NCBI GenBank assembly: GCA_019918135.1
Contig: WBZZ01002926.1
Coordinates: 108,034-172,033 of the forward strand
Length of the DNA: 64,000 bases
From: Paulinella micropora
Taxonomy: Eukaryota; Cercozoa; Imbricatea; Euglyphida; Paulinellidae
Direction: 5' to 3'
Shown here: piece by piece, positions 60,526-64,000 of the stretch
Position numbering within the stretch: position 1 is the first letter of the stretch
How the letters are laid out: the number at the start of each line of letters is the position of its first letter
Translations under genes and position numbers: made by a program
Notes under the pieces: model-generated
What the model saw: only the letters and a program-made list of their open reading frames with translations
What the model was told of the DNA's origin: nothing
The model's database searches: none

Positions 60526-63500
60526 GTGAGTAGGTGAGCAGGTGAAGTGGTGAGTAGGTGAGCAGGTGAGCAGGTGAGTAGGTGAGTAGGTGAGCAGGTG
60601 AGCAGGTGAGCAGGTGAGCAGGTGAGCAGGTGAGCAGGTGAGCAGGTGGCAGTAGCAGGTGAGCAGGTGAGCAGGTGAGCAGGTGAGCAGGTGAGCAGGT
60701 GAGCAGGTGAGCAGGTGAGCAGGTGAGCAGGTGAGGTGAGCAGGTGAGCAGGTGAGCAGGTGAGCAGGTGAGCAGTGAGCAGGTGAGCAGGTGAGCAGGT
60801 GAGCAGGTGAGCAGGTGAGCAGGTGAGCAGGTGAGCAGGTGAGCAGGTGAGCAGGTGAGCAGGTGAGCAGGTGAGCAGGTGAGCAGGTGAGCAGGTGAGC
60901 AGGTGAGCAGGTGAGCAGGTGAGCAGGTGAGCAGGTGAGCAGGTGAGCAGGTGAGCAGGTGAGCAGGTGAGCAGGTGAGCAGGTGAGCAGGTGAGCAGGT
61001 GAGCAGGTGAGCAGTGAGCAGGTGAGCAGGTGAGCAGGTGAGCAGGTGAGCAGGTGAGCAGGTGAGCAGGTGAGCAGGTGAGCAGGTGAGCAGGTGAGCA
61101 GGTGAGCAGGTGAGCAGGTGAGCAGGTGAGCAGGTGAGCAGGTGAGCAGGTGAGCAGGTGAGCAGGTGAGCAGGTGAGCAGGTGAGCAAGGTGAGCAGGT
61201 GAGCAGGTGAGCAGGTGAGCAGGTGAGCAGGTGAGCAGGTGAGCAGGTGAGCAGGTGAGCAGGTGAGCAGGTGAGCAGGTGAGCAGGTGAGCAGGTGAGC
61301 AGGTGAGCAGGTGAGCAGGTGAGCAGGTGAGCAGCGTGAGCAGGTGAGCAGGTGAGCAGGTGAGCAGGTGAGCAGGTGAGCAGGTGAGCAGGTGAGCAGG
61401 TGAGCAGGTGAGCAGGTGAGCAGGTGAGCAGGTGAGCAGGTGAGCAGGTGAGCAGGTGAGCAGGTGAGCAGGTGAGCAGGTGAGCAGGTGAGCAGGTGAG
61501 CAGGTGAGCAGGTGAGCAGGTGAGCAGGTGAGCAGGTGAGCAGGTGAGCAGGTGAGCAGGTGAGCAGGTGAGCAGGTGAGCAGGTGAGCAGGTGAGCAGG
61601 TGAGCAGGTGAGCAGGTGAGCAGGTGAGCAGGTGAGCAGGTGAGCAGGTGAGCAGGTGAGCAGGTGAGCAGTGAGCAGGTGAGCAGGTGAGCAGGTGAGC
61701 AGGTGAGCAGGTGAGCAGGTGAGCAGGTGAGCAGGTGAGCAGGTGAGCAGGTGGCAGGTGAGCAGGTGAGCAGGTGAGCAGGTGAGCAGGTGAGCAGGTG
61801 AGCAGGTGAGCAGGTGAGCAGGTGAGCAGGTGAGCAGTGAGCAGGTGAGCAGGTGAGCAGGTGAGCAGGTGAGCAGGTGAGCAGGTGAGCAGGTGAGCAG
61901 GTGAGCAGGTGAGCAGGTGAGCAGGTGAGCAGGTGAGCAGGTGAGCAGGTGAGCAGGTGAGCAGGTGAGCAGGTGAGCAGGTGAGCAGGTGAGCAGGTGA
62001 GCAGGTGAGCAGGTGAGCAGGTGAGCAGGTGAGCAGGTGAGCAGGTGAGCAGGTGAGCAGGTGAGCAGGTGAGCAGGTGAGCAGGTGAGCAGGTGAGCAG
62101 GTGAGCAGGTGAGCAGGTGAGCAGGTGAGCAGGTGAGCAGGTGAGCAGGTGAGCAGGTGAGCAGGTGAGCAGGTGAGCAGGTGAGCAGGTGAGCAGGTGA
62201 GCAGGTGAGCAGGTGAGCAGGTGAGCAGGTGAGCAGGTGAGCAGGTGAGCAGGTGAGCAGGTGAGCAGGTGAGCAGGTGAGCAGGTGAGCAGGTGAGCAG
62301 GTGAGCAGGTGAGCAGGTGAGCAGGTGAGCAGGTGAGCAGGTGAGCAGGTGAGCAGGTGAGCAGGTGAGCAGGTGAGCAGGTGAGCAGGTGAGCAGGTGA
62401 GCAGGTGAGCAGGTGAGCAGGTGAGCAGGTGAGCAGGTGAGCAGGTGAGCAGGTGAGCAAGGTGAGCAGGTGAGCAGGTGAGCAGGTGAGCAGGTGAGCA
62501 GGTGAGCAGGTGAGCAGCAGTGAGCAGGTGAGCAGGTGAGCAGGTGAGCAGGTGAGCAGGTGAGCAGGTGAGCAGGTGAGCAGGTGAGCAGGTGAGCAGG
62601 TGAGCAGGTGAGCAGGTGAGCAGGTGAGCAGGTGAGCAGGTGAGCAGGTGAGCAGGTGAGCAGGTGAGCAGGTGAGCAGGTGAGCAGGTGAGCAGGTGAG
62701 CAGGTGAGCAGGTGAGCAGGTGAGCAGGTGAGCAGGTGAGCAGGTGAGCAGGTGAGCAGGTGAGCAGGTGAGCAGGTGAGCAGGTGAGCAGGTGAGCAGG
62801 TGAGCAGGTGAGCAGGTGAGCAGGTGAGCAGGTGAGCAGGTGAGCAGGTGAGCAGGTGAGCAGGTGAGCAGGTGAGCAGGTGAGCAGGTGAGCAGGTGAG
62901 CAGGTGAGCAGGTGAGCAGGTGAGCAGGTGAGCAGGTGAGCAGGTGAGCAGGTGAGCAGGTTGAGCAGGTGAGCAGGTGAGCAGGTGAGCAGGTGAGCAG
63001 GTGAGCAGGTGAGCAGGTGAGCAGGTGAGCAGGTGAGCAGGTGAGCAGGTGAGCAGGTGAGCAGGTGAGCAGGTGAGCAGGTGAGCAGGTGAGCAGGTGA
63101 GCAGGTGAGCAGGTGAGCAGGTGAGCAGGTGAGCAGGTGAGCAGGTGAGCAGGTGAGCAGGTGAGCAGGTGAGCAGGTGAGCAGGTGAGCAGGTGAGCAG
63201 GTGAGCAGTGAGCAGGTGAGCAGGTGAGCAGGTTGAGCAGGTGAGCAGGTGAGCAGGTGAGCAGGTGAGCAGGTGAGCATGAGCAGGTGAGCAGGTGAGC
63301 AGGTGAGCAGGTGAGCAGGTGAGCAGGTGAGCAGGTGAGCAGGTGAGCAGGTGAGCAGGTGAGCAGGTGAGCAGGTGAGCAGGTGAGCAGGTGAGCAGGT
63401 GAGCAGGTGAGCAGGTGAGCAGGTGAGCAGTGAGCAGGTGAGCAGGGTGAGCAGGTGAGCAGGTGAGCAGGTGAGCAGGTGAGCAGGTGAGCAGGTGAGC

Positions 63501-64000
63501 AGGTGAGCAGGTGAGCAGGTGAGCAGGTGAGCAGGTGAGCAGGTGGCAGGTGAGCAGGTGAGCAGTGAGCAGGTGAGCAGGTGAGCAGGTGAGCAGGTGA
63601 GCAGGTGAGCAGGTGAGCAGGTGAGCAGGTGAGCAGGTGAGCAGGTGAGCAGGTGAGCAGGTGAGCAGGTGAGCAGGTGAGCAGGTGAGCAGGTGAGCAG
63701 GTGAGCAGGTGAGCAGGTGAGCAGGTGAGCAGGTGAGCAGGTGAGCAGGTGAGCAGGTGAGCAGGTGAGCAGGTGAGCAGGTGAGCAGGTGAGCAGGTGA
63801 GCAGGTGAGCAGGTGAGCAGGTGAGCAGGTGAGCAGGTGAGCAGGTGAGCAGGTGAGCAGGTGAGCAAGGTGAGCAGGTGAGCAGGTGAGCAGGTGAGCA
63901 GTGAGCAGGTGAGCAGGTGAGCAGGTGAGCAGGTGAGCAGGTGAGCAGGTGAGCAGGTGAGCAGGTGAGCAGGTGAGCAGGTGACGAGGTGAGCAGGTGA
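60526..64000. repeat. Satellite block 5, unit GAGCAGGT again
   Basis: At least 3.5 kb, continuing past the window. It returns to the unit of block 3. The entry zone (60526-60600) mixes GAGTAGGT and GAGCAGGT units and one 7-base unit. Confidence 0.95.

Larger units (their letters stand above)
34908..64000. repeat. 29-kb octanucleotide satellite, extends beyond the window
   Basis: An unbroken array of 8-bp units, about 3,600 copies, organised in long blocks of one sequence variant each (listed separately). It contains no gene: the plus strand has a stop in every three units for the first variant, and the endless minus-strand frames are a by-product of the 8-base period. Variant units are mainly 1-base deletions at AA or GG; substitutions are rare within a block. 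The array starts at the last codons of the mucin-like gene and runs off the right end. Confidence 0.97.

Noticed and set aside
34639-64000. Giant minus-strand open frames (up to about 8,600 codons) of repeated Leu-Thr-Cys-Ser-Pro-Ala-His-Leu-type octapeptides
   Set aside because: An 8-bp unit without stops on one strand is open in all three frames and gives the same octapeptide. The frames switch freely at indels without stopping, start at arbitrary codons, and lack any non-repeat domain. They are by-products of the satellite.
34908-64000. Telomeric repeat
   Set aside because: The unit is 8 bp, changes between blocks, and does not resemble the arthropod TTAGG, vertebrate TTAGGG or other known telomere motifs. 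It lies directly against a gene block, and the window does not show a chromosome end.
1-64000. tRNA, rRNA or other structural RNA genes
   Set aside because: I looked for cloverleaf-type or rRNA-like sequences on both strands by eye and saw none. A covariance-model scan was not possible.

Overview
The window looks like a eukaryotic chromosome segment in which a broken tyrosine-recombinase retrotransposon, a block of large-dsDNA-virus-like genes and a 29-kb octanucleotide satellite lie side by side. The evidence is retroelement gag/RT/YR debris, intronless genes packed on both strands, Kozak-type starts, TATA boxes, and no bacterial ribosome-binding sites or operons. The host cannot be named. 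DIRS/Ngaro-type elements, long microsatellites and endogenous large DNA viruses together fit a marine invertebrate such as a crustacean, but that is inference. All base-composition statements are by-eye estimates.

Layout. (1) 306-5204, minus strand: a DIRS/Ngaro-type retrotransposon (gag with two zinc knuckles, RT-RNase H, tyrosine recombinase), interrupted by three frameshifts and one in-frame stop. (2) 5640-6351: an AT-rich cassette with a frameshifted RING-finger gene, flanked by a perfect 33-bp direct repeat. It ends abruptly at GC-rich DNA. (3) 6.35-34.9 kb: a dense block of intronless, mostly GC-rich genes on both strands. Recognisable products are a Ser/Thr kinase, a seven-helix Bax-inhibitor-1/TMBIM-like protein, a probable AlkB-like dioxygenase fold, a possible FtsJ-like methyltransferase, a possible SET-like domain, a multi-EGF cysteine-rich protein, a mucin-like protein and a protein with a Trp-Gly repeat tail. 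Many others are unrecognised. The block also holds a ~275-bp x 6-7 tandem array in which each unit is an imperfect palindrome, like the homologous regions (hrs) of nimaviruses and baculoviruses. (4) 34,908-64,000: tandem 8-bp repeats in homogeneous blocks that differ from one another by one transition each.

How it fits together. Region 3 resembles a fragment of a large arthropod-type nuclear DNA virus: kinase, anti-apoptotic membrane protein, RNA/DNA-modifying enzyme folds, DNA-binding basic proteins, secreted Cys-rich and mucin-like proteins, and an hr-like replication/enhancer array. Several genes are interrupted (indels in the genes at 6327, 9457, 12088 and 26286, an in-frame TGA at 24402-24404, and no start for the EGF gene). 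This suggests an endogenous, decaying copy. However, the satellite also varies mostly by 1-base indels, so some frameshifts may be long-read assembly errors. The last gene runs exactly into the first satellite unit, which supplies its stop codon, so the virus-like block is joined directly to the array.
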